Assembly: GCA_018266845.1 (NCBI GenBank)
Contig: JAFDZO010000011.1
Location: 186,001 to 250,000 of the forward strand
Direction of reading: 5' to 3'
Origin: Bacteroidota bacterium
GTDB taxonomy: Bacteria > Bacteroidota > Ignavibacteria > Tepidaquicellales > Tepidaquicellaceae
Length of the DNA: 64,000 bases
Numbering within the stretch: position 1 is the stretch's first letter; each line of letters starts with the position of its first letter. Below are positions 1-8,691 of the stretch, one piece after another. The translations under genes and the position numbers were made by a program. Below the pieces are notes generated by a model. That model saw nothing but the letters and a program-made list of their open reading frames with translations, did no database searches and had not been told where the DNA came from.

Positions 1-311
1 TTGGCGTACTCGCTGCAATAATATAAAAGATTTGTGCTGTCTGCTCCCAGCACATCAACGCCATAACGTGAAAGCTGCTTTGAGTAGAATGCGCCCAAGT
101 CTTTTATTTTATACACTTTGAATTCAAAATTCTGCTTCTTTGAATTTTTTTCCGAGTAGTCATAAGAGTACACATAAGCCTGTACATCTTCGCCGGGCAG
201 ATAATAAAGGTTTGTGCTCACCTGAAAATTTATTTCTTTTTCGTCCTGAGCGTGAAGGATACCTGCGAGAAAAGTAAGGGAAAGAGCCAGAATAACGTAG
301 AGAGATTTCAT
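1..311 (-). CDS. N-terminus of a secreted macroglobulin-like protein (partial)
   Basis: The gene runs off the left edge, so only about 103 N-terminal residues are visible. It starts MKSLYVILALSLTFLAG, a clear signal peptide, with a likely cleavage after LHAQ. The mature part contains STNLYYLPGEDVQAYVYSYD, which resembles the first macroglobulin-type (MG1) beta-sandwich of bacterial alpha-2-macroglobulin-like and TonB-linked carboxypeptidase-regulatory proteins, where a 'xYxPGExV' strand is typical. The likely location is periplasm or cell surface. The thioester region, if present, lies outside the window, so the family call is an inference. A secreted beta-sandwich protein of another family is the alternative. 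Confidence 0.6.
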   Translation of the reverse strand, partial: MKSLYVILALSLTFLAGILHAQDEKEINFQVSTNLYYLPGEDVQAYVYSYDYSEKNSKKQNFEFKVYKIKDLGAFYSKQLSRYGVDVLGADSTNLLYYCSEYA

Positions 312-463
312 GAGCGTGGGATTATGATTTAATAAATTATGCGCTTTAATACAAGAAAACTTTTTAATATGAATTTAAAGCTTCTGATTTTTATATTCCA
401 ATAGTTTTTAAAAGTTCCCGAAAGTGTCTATTTTTTTATACAGAATTAAAAAATCACTTAATT

Positions 464-1165
464 ATGCTTTCCGATTTAATCAAAGAGCCGTTCCTGGGAT
501 TTTCTGAAGAAACTGTTAAGTTCTTCAAGTCTCTCAAAAATAAAAAAAACAATAATAAAATCTGGTTTGAGAAACATCGTGAGGAATATGATAATTATGT
601 AAAAGCTCCCATGCGAAATTTAATTGATACTATGGCTGTCGAACTTCCTAAGATTGACAAAGATTTTATTGTAAGCTACAAATCCATTTTTAGAATAAAC
701 CGCGATATAAGATTTTCAAAAGACAAAACTCCATATAAAGACTATTGCTCGGCGGCATTTTGTCTTGAAAGAATAAAGTCAGCGGAAATTCCGCATCTTT
801 ATTTTCATCTGCACCCTGATGAGCTTATAATCGCTGCCGGACAGTACAGCATGGACCCTGTGAATCTGAAAAAAATCCGTTACATAATTTTTTCCGAGTT
901 TGATAACTACCTTTCTATAATAGAAGACAGGAATTTTAAAAAACTGTATGGTGAAGTCAGGGGAATTAAACAGCAAAGACCTTCAAAAGATTATGCCGAA
1001 GTAACAGATGAAAAACTAATCGAGGTTTTGAAAATGAAACAATTTTATGTTTATAAAACTTATGAGCCAAAGCTCGCTTTCGACTCGTCTTTTATTGAAT
1101 TACTCTTAAAGCATGCTAAAGTGAGTCTGGATTTTAACAGATTCTTGTGGGAAGCGATAAAATGA
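464..1165 (+). CDS. DUF2461 family protein
   Basis: The 233-residue product has the layout of the DUF2461/TIGR02453 family. An N-terminal segment has FFKSLKNKKNNNKIWFEKHR, matching the 'L..NNN..WF...+..Y' signature. A central FRINRDIRFSKDKTPYKDY motif follows, then a FHLHPDELIIAAGQY strand. The usual length is 210-240, so it is complete. The biochemical role of the family is unknown. There is no signal peptide, so it is probably cytosolic. It stands alone, followed by a small inverted-repeat element. Confidence 0.85.
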   Translation: MLSDLIKEPFLGFSEETVKFFKSLKNKKNNNKIWFEKHREEYDNYVKAPMRNLIDTMAVELPKIDKDFIVSYKSIFRINRDIRFSKDKTPYKDYCSAAFCLERIKSAEIPHLYFHLHPDELIIAAGQYSMDPVNLKKIRYIIFSEFDNYLSIIEDRNFKKLYGEVRGIKQQRPSKDYAEVTDEKLIEVLKMKQFYVYKTYEPKLAFDSSFIELLLKHAKVSLDFNRFLWEAIK

Positions 1166-1170
1166 TTTTC

Positions 1171-1330
1171 GGAAACACAGATTGTTATGATGTTTATGAT
1201 AGCACTGATAGAAAAATTTCTTCTGACTTATTAAGACAGCTTTTTAAGATTACATAACTGGTTTTCTTATTAATGTTTATTAAATTAAAATATCTGTGCA
1301 ATCATATTTAATCATAATTATCTGTGTTCC
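1171..1330. repeat. Miniature inverted-repeat element, GGAACACAGAT family
   Basis: The left end begins GGAAACACAGATT, then ATGAT and TATGAT, then GCACTGATA. The right end is its approximate reverse complement, ending ATCATAATTATCTGTGTTCC. The two ends of about 40 bp enclose an AT-rich centre with no coding capacity. Two more loci in the window carry the same sequence. I see no convincing flanking target duplication. Confidence 0.6.
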
Positions 1331-1402
1331 TTAAAGAATTAGTGATTAATTTTACCTGTAAATCATTTCTTCTTATCTATATATTGAATAACAATTTTTT
1401 GA

Positions 1403-2725
1403 ATGGAAAAAGGAAATCTCCCTGCCGTTGTTAAAAGCGCGCCTATTGATACAATCATAAAACCTTTTAAAAGGTTTATGCACATTGAAGCATCGAGCGG
1501 AATTGTATTAATAATTGTAACTATTGTATCATTGCTGCTTGCCAACTCTTCACTCTATAATTTCTATCACCATCTGCTTGAAACCAAAATAATTATAGGC
1601 ATAGGTCAGTTTGCGCTTGACAAAGAAATAAGCCATTGGATAAATGACGGGCTAATGGCAATTTTTTTCTTTGTAGTAGGGCTTGAAATCAAACGCGAGA
1701 TAATTTCCGGCGAGCTTTCTTCATTTAAAAAATCATCCTTCCCTATTTTCGCAGCGCTTGGCGGAATGATATTTCCTGCTTTAATTTATTCAGCATTAAA
1801 CTGGGGAAACGCCTACGAAATGAAAGGCTGGGGAATTCCGATGGCAACGGATATTGCTTTTTCGCTCGGCATCCTTTCGCTGCTTGGGAATAAAGTCCCC
1901 CTTTCATTAAAAGTTTTTCTAACTGCCTTTGCAATCGTAGATGACCTCGGCGCCGTGATTGTTATAGCAATTTTTTACACTGCTGATTTATCTCTCATAG
2001 CTCTTTTTATAGGATTGGGAATTTTCGGACTAATGATAATATGCAATCTGCTGCACATAAGGCATCCGATAGTGTATTTAATATTGGGAATTTTCCTTTG
2101 GCTGGCTCTGTTAAAATCAGGTGTGCACGCTACTATTGCCGGAGTGCTTGCAGCGATGACAATTCCTACAAAAGCAAAAATAGATGTAAAAGATTTTGTC
2201 TCTAAATCAAAAAAAATATTAGATACTGTCAATGACAAGAAAACTTCAAACGAAGATATTACGAGCAACATAGAAGAGCTTGAAGATTATGCAGAAAAAG
2301 TGCTTCCTCCTTCAAACAGAATGGAACATGCCCTGCACCTTTGGGTAGCATTTTTCATCATGCCGGTCTTCGCTTTTGCAAATGCAGGAGTGCATCTCGA
2401 ACAAAACATTTTAACAGCTTTAACAAACAAAGTAACATTAGGAATTTTGTTAGGACTTTTCATCGGAAAGCAAATTGGAATTACCTTATTCTGTTATATA
2501 GCAGTTAAATCGAAAATAGCGCTGCTGCCCGCCGGAACAAACTGGAAAATGATTTACGGAGCAGCTTTATTAGGCGGGATAGGATTTACAATGTCGTTGT
2601 TTGTTTCTTCGCTTGCATTTGCAAATCCTGAAATTATTGCCGATTCAAAAATCGGAATTTTATCCGGCTCATTAATTTCAGCTTTTGCAGGATATTTTAT
2701 TTTGAAAAAAAGTTTTAAAAACTAA
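1403..2725 (+). CDS. nhaA: Na+/H+ antiporter NhaA
   Basis: This is a sodium/proton antiporter of the inner membrane, which exchanges Na+ (or Li+) for protons in pH and salt homeostasis. The 440-residue protein carries the NhaA hallmarks. AFAIVDDLGAVIVIAIFY contains the Asp-Asp pair that binds the cation. Upstream are the 'HWINDGLMAIFFFVVGLEIKRE' helix and 'GWGIPMATDIAFSLGILSLL', and the last segment 'GGIGFTMSLFVSSLAF' is present. An extra hydrophilic stretch near residues 255-300, rich in Lys/Glu, lengthens the central loop compared with E. coli NhaA (388 aa), as in many non-proteobacterial members. The next gene starts one base after the stop. Confidence 0.95.
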   Translation: MEKGNLPAVVKSAPIDTIIKPFKRFMHIEASSGIVLIIVTIVSLLLANSSLYNFYHHLLETKIIIGIGQFALDKEISHWINDGLMAIFFFVVGLEIKREIISGELSSFKKSSFPIFAALGGMIFPALIYSALNWGNAYEMKGWGIPMATDIAFSLGILSLLGNKVPLSLKVFLTAFAIVDDLGAVIVIAIFYTADLSLIALFIGLGIFGLMIICNLLHIRHPIVYLILGIFLWLALLKSGVHATIAGVLAAMTIPTKAKIDVKDFVSKSKKILDTVNDKKTSNEDITSNIEELEDYAEKVLPPSNRMEHALHLWVAFFIMPVFAFANAGVHLEQNILTALTNKVTLGILLGLFIGKQIGITLFCYIAVKSKIALLPAGTNWKMIYGAALLGGIGFTMSLFVSSLAFANPEIIADSKIGILSGSLISAFAGYFILKKSFKN

Positions 2726-2726
2726 A

Positions 2727-3455
2727 ATGAAAAAAATATTTTTATTTTTCCTTATCGTTTTTCTATATAAGGCTTCATACAGCCAGTATCTTCCTGAAGA
2801 AAGACCGGAGGATTTAAGAATTACATATACAGCCACAAAGGGCTTGATGAACTCCGGTGAGACAATTTACCTTTCCTTAGACAGCTGCTACTATGAAACT
2901 TCATATCAGGATATTGTAAACAGGTTCACTTTTTTTATTACAAACAAAGATATGAACGAGCTTTATGAGGTGTTTAATAAGTATGAAGTTGAGAAAATGT
3001 CTTCCAAAATGCTTGACCGCCCTGCCCCGGAAAGAATCGGCGACAATCTTTTAATTCAGTGGGGGGATTTTTATTCAATAAACATAGCTAATTCAGGCAA
3101 CTATATTTTATATGATAAATGGCTGGCAAACTGGAAAAAAGTTGTAAAGAATATCAGGAAATATGCCAAAACGCAAATAGATGACAGAGGCAGAAGCTTT
3201 ACAATAAAATTTGACGAAAGTATGTCAGGGAAGAAAGTAGCAATGTATCTTAACAATGAGTTTTTATATGATAACACTTTACCTGACATCGGCGGGCAGG
3301 GATTTGTTGTTACACTTGCCGCTGTTCCGGGAGATTATTATCTGAGAATAAGCATTAGTGAGCCGGTAACTTCAGAGCAATTCAAACTGCCGATAATAGA
3401 AGGGACAGAAATAAATTTAGCATTAAAAGGAAACCTCATTACGTTAAATCCTTGA
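2727..3455 (+). CDS. Secreted protein of unknown function
   Basis: I do not recognise this 242-residue protein. It opens MKKIFLFFLIVFLYKASYSQ, a signal peptide, so it is exported. The remainder is mixed alpha/beta with a C-terminal half that looks like a beta-sandwich (alternating hydrophobic strands from about residue 150 on, e.g. GDYYLRISISEP). It lies one base after nhaA, and its stop codon overlaps the TTG start of truA, so it is probably co-transcribed with its neighbours. No catalytic motif is visible. Confidence 0.7.
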   Translation: MKKIFLFFLIVFLYKASYSQYLPEERPEDLRITYTATKGLMNSGETIYLSLDSCYYETSYQDIVNRFTFFITNKDMNELYEVFNKYEVEKMSSKMLDRPAPERIGDNLLIQWGDFYSINIANSGNYILYDKWLANWKKVVKNIRKYAKTQIDDRGRSFTIKFDESMSGKKVAMYLNNEFLYDNTLPDIGGQGFVVTLAAVPGDYYLRISISEPVTSEQFKLPIIEGTEINLALKGNLITLNP

Positions 3456-4198
3456 GCAAGTATAAGTTTTATATCGAATATGACGGCACAGGCTACTCCG
3501 GCTGGCAAAAGCAAAAAAATGCAAAGTCAGTTCAGGAGACAATCATAAATGTCATACTTAGTATTTTTAAAGACTCAAAAGGAAAGAGCAGGTTTATTGA
3601 TTTTCAGGGAAGCGGAAGAACCGATGCTGGAGTGCACGCCTATGAACAGATTGCGCACTTAGAATGTGAAACTATGCTTGCCCCTGAAATACTAAAGATG
3701 AAAATAAATGACGGGCTGCCTTCATCAATAAATATTCTTGAAATAGAGAAAGCGGATTCAAGGTTTCACGCAAGACACTCGGCAAAATCCCGCCAGTATG
3801 TTTACAGGATTTCAAAAAGACGGAATGCTTTTGAGAAAAAATACTGCTGGTGGATAAAAGATAAGCTGAACGTAAATAAGATGAAGGATGCGGCAAAAGT
3901 GTTTATCGGCATGAACGATTTTATTTCATTTTCAGAGAAGAATAAAGAAGATAAATCCACAAAATGTCTCGTAGAAGACTTAAGCATTAGTGAGGATGAA
4001 AATTTTATATACATCAGAATCAAAGCATCTCATTTTTTATGGAAAATGGTGAGAAGAGTTACCGGAGTTCTTGCAGAAGCGGGCAGAGGCAGATTTAATG
4101 CAGAAGATATTAAAAAATTTCTCAAGCATTACAGTGATGAGCCTGCAAAATTCACAGCTCCCCCTTCGGGCTTGTTTCTCGAAAAAATTTACTATTAA
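3452..4198 (+). CDS. truA: tRNA pseudouridine(38-40) synthase TruA
   Basis: TruA isomerises uridines 38-40 in the anticodon arm of tRNAs. The 248 residues fit the family. They start YKFYIEYDGTGYSGWQKQ and contain the catalytic region GSGRTDAGVHAYEQ, whose Asp is the nucleophile. A later FHARHSAKSRQYVYRI segment and SHFLWKMVRRVTGVL complete the signature. The start is TTG, overlapping the TGA of the upstream gene (TTGA), which implies translational coupling. The stop likewise overlaps the next start (TAATG). Confidence 0.95.
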   Translation: MSKYKFYIEYDGTGYSGWQKQKNAKSVQETIINVILSIFKDSKGKSRFIDFQGSGRTDAGVHAYEQIAHLECETMLAPEILKMKINDGLPSSINILEIEKADSRFHARHSAKSRQYVYRISKRRNAFEKKYCWWIKDKLNVNKMKDAAKVFIGMNDFISFSEKNKEDKSTKCLVEDLSISEDENFIYIRIKASHFLWKMVRRVTGVLAEAGRGRFNAEDIKKFLKHYSDEPAKFTAPPSGLFLEKIYY

Positions 4199-5127
4199 TG
4201 GAACGGAAGCAAAAGAAAGTTGTCATTGCGGGCGCAACAGGTCTAATTGGAAGCCGGCTTTCTATGCAGCTTGCTAAATCTGACTATAAGGTTTCTGCTT
4301 TAGTCAGAAATCCCGAAAAAGCATTTGAAAGCCTTCAACATTATAACATAGAATTAATTGAATGGAGTATAGAAACAAGCGTAAACGTAACCGCAGAGTT
4401 TATTGACGGAGCAGACGGAGTAATTAACCTTGCAGGGGCTTCAGTTGCCGGAAAAAGATGGAATGACTCAGTTAAGCAAGAGCTTTATGATTCGAGAATT
4501 CTTTCAACAAGGCAGCTTGCAAATGCTATACGGATGTGCCAAAATATACCGGCTGTTTTTATTGTTTCTAACGGCACAGGGTTTTATGGAGATAGAAAAA
4601 ATGAAAAGCTCACAGAAGAGTCTTCAGCCGGAGGTGATTTTCTGGCAAAGCTTTGCGCAGACTGGGAAAAGGAAGCACTCGCGGTAAGTAATCTTTGCAG
4701 AGTCGTAAGCGTAAGAACAGGTGTGGTACTTGCTAAAGATGACGGCGCGCTGAAAGAGTTATCCAAACCATTCAAATACTTTTTAGGGGGATGGCTTGGC
4801 AGCGGCAAGCAGTGGTTTCCGTGGGTTCACATTGAGGACGTAATTAGCATCTTCAAATTTGCATTGGAAAATGATTCCATTAAAGGAGCAATCAATGCAG
4901 TTTCACCGGAGACGGTAACTAACAAAGAGTTTTGTAAGGATTTAGGAAAAGAAATGAACAAACCCTGCCTTTTCCCCGTTCCGGGATTTGTCTTAAAGCT
5001 GGCAGCAGGAGAGTTTGCTTTCTCATTGCTAACCGGGCAGAAAGTCATTCCCGAAAAATTGAAAAAAAATAATTTCGAATTTCGTTTTAATAAACTAAAA
5101 CCTGCTTTAGAGAATTTACTGCAATAA
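4198..5127 (+). CDS. TIGR01777 family NAD(P)-dependent epimerase (YfcH-like)
   Basis: This is a 309-residue extended SDR protein. The N-terminal Rossmann motif is GATGLIGSRL, followed by VINLAGASVAGKRW (the NLAG signature of this family) and the SNGTGFYGD active-site region, where Tyr is preserved. A C-terminal DUF1731-like segment has NFEFRFNKLKPALENLL. Members resemble cell-division inhibitor SulA homologues in old annotation, but the substrate is unknown. It sits inside a run of four genes whose stop and start codons overlap, so it is expressed together with truA and the downstream kinase-like gene. Confidence 0.88.
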   Translation: MERKQKKVVIAGATGLIGSRLSMQLAKSDYKVSALVRNPEKAFESLQHYNIELIEWSIETSVNVTAEFIDGADGVINLAGASVAGKRWNDSVKQELYDSRILSTRQLANAIRMCQNIPAVFIVSNGTGFYGDRKNEKLTEESSAGGDFLAKLCADWEKEALAVSNLCRVVSVRTGVVLAKDDGALKELSKPFKYFLGGWLGSGKQWFPWVHIEDVISIFKFALENDSIKGAINAVSPETVTNKEFCKDLGKEMNKPCLFPVPGFVLKLAAGEFAFSLLTGQKVIPEKLKKNNFEFRFNKLKPALENLLQ

Positions 5128-6128
5128 TGTCCTATCAAAATGAAATAATGACATACAGGTTTCAGGAGTTATTCTACAATTATTTCAACAAGAGCATTGA
5201 AAAAATTGAGCGCCTCAAAGCTGATGCTTCAAACAGAAAGATATACCGCCTAATTTCAGGATATACTTCATGTATTGGTGTTTTGAATGATAATATTCCA
5301 GAAAACAAAGCTTTTATTGGTTTTTCTAAGGGATTTAAAAAAGGCGGATTAAACGTGCCTGAAATTTATAATGTTTCAGATGACTGTGAGTTTTACATTC
5401 TGGAAGACCTTGGGAACGCCACTCTTTTTCATACTCAAAAAGACTCAAACAAAAGAGAGTTAACCATATTAAATTATTATCAATTAGCCCTAAAACATTT
5501 AAAAGAATTTCAATATAAAGGATTAGATTACATAGACCTGGGTTTATGCTACGAAACTAAGCAATTTGACCTGCAGCAAATCAAAATAGATGAGGAAAAA
5601 TTCTCCAAGCATTTTCTAACATTCTTTGATGACATTGGGAAATACAGCACCATTTTAAACAATGTATTTGAATACATAAACTCCGAACTTATTCTGGCAG
5701 ATTCAGAGTATTTTATGTTCAGGGATTTCCAGCCCAGAAATATTATGGTCAAAAATGACGACCTCTATTTCATTGACTATCAATCGGGTAGAAAAGGTCC
5801 CCTACAATACGACCTTGCCTCTTTTTTGTATTCGGGAAGCATAGATTTATCGGAAGAGGAAAGAGAGTTTCTTTTTAATTCCTACGTTAATGATGTTAGG
5901 TATAAAATTGATAAGAAAAGTTTTACCGAAAAATTTAAGTTCTTTGTACTAATAAGGATAATACAGGTTTTGGGAAGCTATGGTTACTCTTATAACCAAA
6001 AAAGAGAAAAAAAGTATTTGAGTAAAATTGAAAAAGCCCTGAACAATGCAAAAACATTGTTAGGGCAATTTGATGACAAAATTATTGACGAGTTTATTTA
6101 CAAACTAACCGAACGCAAGAGTTACTGA
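5127..6128 (+). CDS. Aminoglycoside-phosphotransferase-fold sugar kinase-like protein
   Basis: This 333-residue protein has the APH/choline kinase fold. The ATP-anchoring ILEDLGNATLF hinge is near residue 95, the catalytic Brenner-type loop is FRDFQPRNIMV, and the metal-binding motif is FIDYQSGRKGPLQYDLASFL. These loops resemble AmgK-type N-acetylhexosamine kinases of peptidoglycan recycling (RDxQxxNIM) more than true resistance enzymes. No MurU-like nucleotidyltransferase is adjacent, so the substrate is an inference. The start overlaps the upstream stop (TAATG). The 3' end overlaps the convergent lipoprotein gene by seven bases. Confidence 0.75.
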   Translation: MSYQNEIMTYRFQELFYNYFNKSIEKIERLKADASNRKIYRLISGYTSCIGVLNDNIPENKAFIGFSKGFKKGGLNVPEIYNVSDDCEFYILEDLGNATLFHTQKDSNKRELTILNYYQLALKHLKEFQYKGLDYIDLGLCYETKQFDLQQIKIDEEKFSKHFLTFFDDIGKYSTILNNVFEYINSELILADSEYFMFRDFQPRNIMVKNDDLYFIDYQSGRKGPLQYDLASFLYSGSIDLSEEEREFLFNSYVNDVRYKIDKKSFTEKFKFFVLIRIIQVLGSYGYSYNQKREKKYLSKIEKALNNAKTLLGQFDDKIIDEFIYKLTERKSY

Positions 6129-7141
6129 ACACTTGATGCCGAAGGCTCATAAGCGCCTCTTAACAGCTTTGCTTTTTCGCTTCCATCTGTTTTCATAATA
6201 TAAATCCAGCTTGTAATTACCGGCTCCATATCTTGAGGGTTCAGGCTTTTGCTTAAATCATCCTTTGTATAAGCAGAGAACAGTATGTACTTTCCATCGC
6301 TTGTAGGGAACGGGTCATACGAACTAATATTTTTGTCCGTTATATTCTTTAAAGATTTTGAAGCAATGCTATACAAATAAATGTTAGAAATCGGCTCGCG
6401 GGCAGTTTCAAAAAAATCCTGAGTATCGGCATCAAATAGAATCTCCTTTTTGCCGTTTACAAAATACCCCTTATTTGCGCTCGAAAAGTATATTTGCTTG
6501 TCCCCTGTGATACTTTTTAGAGGGATTGTCTGCAATATATTCCCCTTTAAATCCAGTTCAATAAAGTTTTGCATATCCTGACACAATATTGAATTTCCAT
6601 CAGGAGAAAATGTTGGGCAGAACAAATCTGTTTTGTATTTATCAGAAAGTATAAAAAAACCGGTATCGTCAATATTTACAACTGCTATATTCCATTTTTT
6701 ACCGGAAAAATTACAAAAAGCAATTTTCTTGCTGTCGGGCGAAAATGAAGCATCAAAGCTTTGCTTTCCTGTAGGCGACTTTAGCGTTTTCACCGATTTT
6801 GACTCCACGTCATAAAGAGCAATATTTCTAGAGCCGTCCTGATTGCTTTGAGTGTGAACAACCTTTTTCCCGTCGGGTGAAATTAGATTATCGTATCCTT
6901 TATAAAGATATTTTTCATCGGATAAATCGGAATTAACTAAATATACTCCGCCCTCTTTCTCAAAAGTCATTTTAAACTTGGGCAAATCTGCCGGAACTTT
7001 GTTTTGCGCATAACTCTGTACAGAATCAGATTTATTGAGCTTTGTATCACCTGATTTTTCTCCGCCGCTTTTTTGTTCCGTTTTAGAACCGCAGCTTGAT
7101 GCAATAAAAATGCAAAATAATGAAGCAAATATCTTTATCAT
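6122..7141 (-). CDS. PD40/TolB-like beta-propeller lipoprotein
   Basis: The N-terminus MIKIFASLFCIFIASSCGS is a lipoprotein signal with the lipobox Cys at about residue 17. After a polar linker come repeated blades with the WD40-like PD40 signature: LISPDGKKVVHTQ, DASFSPDSKKIAFC, PTFSPDGNSILCQ and DPFPTSDGKYILFSA. This is the TolB-type propeller architecture. It is probably membrane-anchored in the periplasm, where it may bind peptides or polysaccharide fragments. It is not TolB itself because the N-terminal TolB domain is missing. It lies seven bases downstream of the PPK2 gene. Confidence 0.8.
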   Translation of the reverse strand: MIKIFASLFCIFIASSCGSKTEQKSGGEKSGDTKLNKSDSVQSYAQNKVPADLPKFKMTFEKEGGVYLVNSDLSDEKYLYKGYDNLISPDGKKVVHTQSNQDGSRNIALYDVESKSVKTLKSPTGKQSFDASFSPDSKKIAFCNFSGKKWNIAVVNIDDTGFFILSDKYKTDLFCPTFSPDGNSILCQDMQNFIELDLKGNILQTIPLKSITGDKQIYFSSANKGYFVNGKKEILFDADTQDFFETAREPISNIYLYSIASKSLKNITDKNISSYDPFPTSDGKYILFSAYTKDDLSKSLNPQDMEPVITSWIYIMKTDGSEKAKLLRGAYEPSASSVQ

Positions 7142-7148
7142 AATTTTT

Positions 7149-7868
7149 TTAATCTTCTAAAAATTCCTTCATTTGTTTTACAAAAATTTTCATGATTTTC
7201 AGTCTCGCAAAATCTTTATCATCTGCTTCAATAATATTCCATCCTGCGAAAGAATTATTTGTCCGCTCAAACATATCATCGTAAGCTTTAACATATTCGT
7301 CCCATCTTTTCCTGTTTCTGTAGTCATCTTTTCCTATTTTGTATTTTTTTAACGGATTCTCTTCCCTTTCCTTAAATCTTTTTTCCTGCTCATCTTTAGA
7401 AATGTGAAGAAAAAATTTTATCAGCTTTGTATTATCCTGAGCAATAGTTTTCTCAAACTGGTTTATCTCATCATATGCTCTTTTCCACTCATCTTCCGAA
7501 CAGAATTTTTCTATTCTCTCCACCAGAACTCTTCCATACCATGTTCTGTCGAATATCACCATTTCGCCCATCGAAGGCATATTAACCCAAAACCTCCATA
7601 AGTAATGCTTTGATTTCTCCAATTCATTAGGCGCAGATGTCTGATACACTTTATATCTTCTGGGGTCGAGAGGGTTTGTAAGCCGCTTAATAGCTCCGCC
7701 CTTCCCTGCTGCATCCCAGCCTTCAAAGCAGACTACAGCCTTCTTATTTTTATCTCTTAACTTTAACTGGCATTTTAAAATTTCAAGCTCAAGGTCGTGC
7801 TTTTTAAGCTCGTCCGCGTATTCTTCTTTGCTGATTTTCTTGCTTAAATCAATTTCGGAAAGCTTCAT
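7149..7868 (-). CDS. Polyphosphate kinase 2 family phosphotransferase
   Basis: PPK2 enzymes use polyphosphate to phosphorylate nucleotides. The 239-residue protein has the Walker A-like FEGWDAAGKGGAIKRL, the conserved LDPRRYKVYQTSAPNELE, the lid region HYLWRFWVNMP and the Walker B region MVIFDRTWYGRVLVER. These features are closest to the single-domain units of polyphosphate:AMP phosphotransferases, but nucleotide preference cannot be read reliably from the sequence. The gene begins one base from the queF stop and is followed at once by the propeller lipoprotein, so the three are likely one transcript. Confidence 0.9.
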   Translation of the reverse strand: MKLSEIDLSKKISKEEYADELKKHDLELEILKCQLKLRDKNKKAVVCFEGWDAAGKGGAIKRLTNPLDPRRYKVYQTSAPNELEKSKHYLWRFWVNMPSMGEMVIFDRTWYGRVLVERIEKFCSEDEWKRAYDEINQFEKTIAQDNTKLIKFFLHISKDEQEKRFKEREENPLKKYKIGKDDYRNRKRWDEYVKAYDDMFERTNNSFAGWNIIEADDKDFARLKIMKIFVKQMKEFLED

Positions 7869-8249
7869 TTATTTTTTTCCGTAGGTTGAAATTATCTTTG
7901 ACTGCAAACTGCCTCTGACTGTAAAATCCCCTATTACTTCCATCCATTTAGGCTTTAGCAATTTCACCAAATCATCAAGAATTCTGTTAATTACATTCTC
8001 ATAAAAAATACCTTCGTTCCTGAATGATTGCAGGTAATATTTTAGCGATTTCAACTCTACACATTTTGTTTTTGCAACGTATGAGATGGTAATAACACCA
8101 AAATCAGGCTGCCCGGTTTTAGGACAAACAGATGTAAACTCATTAGCTCTATGAATAATGAGGTAATTTCTGTTAGGGAACGAATTATCGAACGTTTCAA
8201 GAAGCTTTGTTTTATTGGGGTCGGTTTTTATCGGATTAAATTTTTTCAT
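7869..8249 (-). CDS. queF: NADPH-dependent 7-cyano-7-deazaguanine reductase QueF
   Basis: QueF reduces preQ0 to preQ1 in queuosine biosynthesis. The short (YkvM-type, about 127 aa) form is seen here. FTSVCPKTGQPDFG holds the nucleophilic Cys and the conserved Asp. ELKSLKYYLQSFRNEGIFYE is the NADPH-binding QueF motif, and GDFTVRGSLQS lies near the C-terminus. I chose the MKKFNPIKTD start rather than an in-frame Met 13 codons upstream because the upstream stretch overlaps an intrinsic terminator and does not resemble QueF. No other queuosine gene is nearby. Confidence 0.93.
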   Translation of the reverse strand: MKKFNPIKTDPNKTKLLETFDNSFPNRNYLIIHRANEFTSVCPKTGQPDFGVITISYVAKTKCVELKSLKYYLQSFRNEGIFYENVINRILDDLVKLLKPKWMEVIGDFTVRGSLQSKIISTYGKK

Positions 8250-8273
8250 ATGTAATTTTAAAATATTTATATA

Positions 8274-8300
8274 TAAAAAAAATGCCATCCGAAGATGGCT
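8274..8300 (-). terminator. Rho-independent terminator after the DUF3098-like gene
   Basis: On the minus strand the sequence reads GCCATC-TTCG-GATGGC followed by a run of eight T. It is a six-pair stem with a UUCG tetraloop, placed 36 bases after the stop of the small membrane protein. It sits just upstream of queF, so the queF promoter must lie in or after it. Confidence 0.85.
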
Positions 8301-8335
8301 ATAAAACTAAAAAAATATTTGTAAGTAAGTCAGCA

Positions 8336-8626
8336 TTACATTCCGCTTGTACTGGGAACGTCGCCTGCGCCTTCTTCTGATGCAGAGTTATCTGTGTATA
8401 AAATCCCAAACGGAACAACTACAAGGTAACCCACGCAAAGTAAAATCGGAGCGACTATTGAAGGCAAAAATCCATCAACTGAATTTTCAGACATTAAAAC
8501 ATATCCTGCTACAATTATAGCAATTCCTATGGCAATGATGATATAATTCTTATTCGTAAGATTTATATGAAGGTGTTCAATTTTTCTCGTTTTTTTGCCT
8601 CTTACAGGCGCTTTAAGTTTTGCCAT
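8336..8626 (-). CDS. Small two-helix membrane protein, DUF3098-like
   Basis: This 96-residue protein has two hydrophobic helices. One is NYIIIAIGIAIIVAGYVLM at about residues 26-45. The other is FLPSIVAPILLCVGYLVVV at about 52-72. A basic N-terminal tail and an acidic C-terminal tail surround them. The spacing and the GY..L/PFGILY pattern resemble the DUF3098 family of Bacteroidota, which has no known function. It is transcribed alone and ends at a strong terminator. Confidence 0.65.
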   Translation of the reverse strand: MAKLKAPVRGKKTRKIEHLHINLTNKNYIIIAIGIAIIVAGYVLMSENSVDGFLPSIVAPILLCVGYLVVVPFGILYTDNSASEEGAGDVPSTSGM

Positions 8627-8691
8627 GCTGAAATAAAAATTTATAAAAAATTAAATTTATTGATAGAAAAGGAAATAATCTACTCACGAAT

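Noticed and set aside
5127-6128. Aminoglycoside resistance determinant
   Set aside because: The fold fits, but the loop wording is closer to AmgK-like sugar kinases and the gene sits in a housekeeping run.
7869-8288. Longer queF with 13 extra N-terminal residues
   Set aside because: The extension overlaps a strong terminator and has no family similarity.
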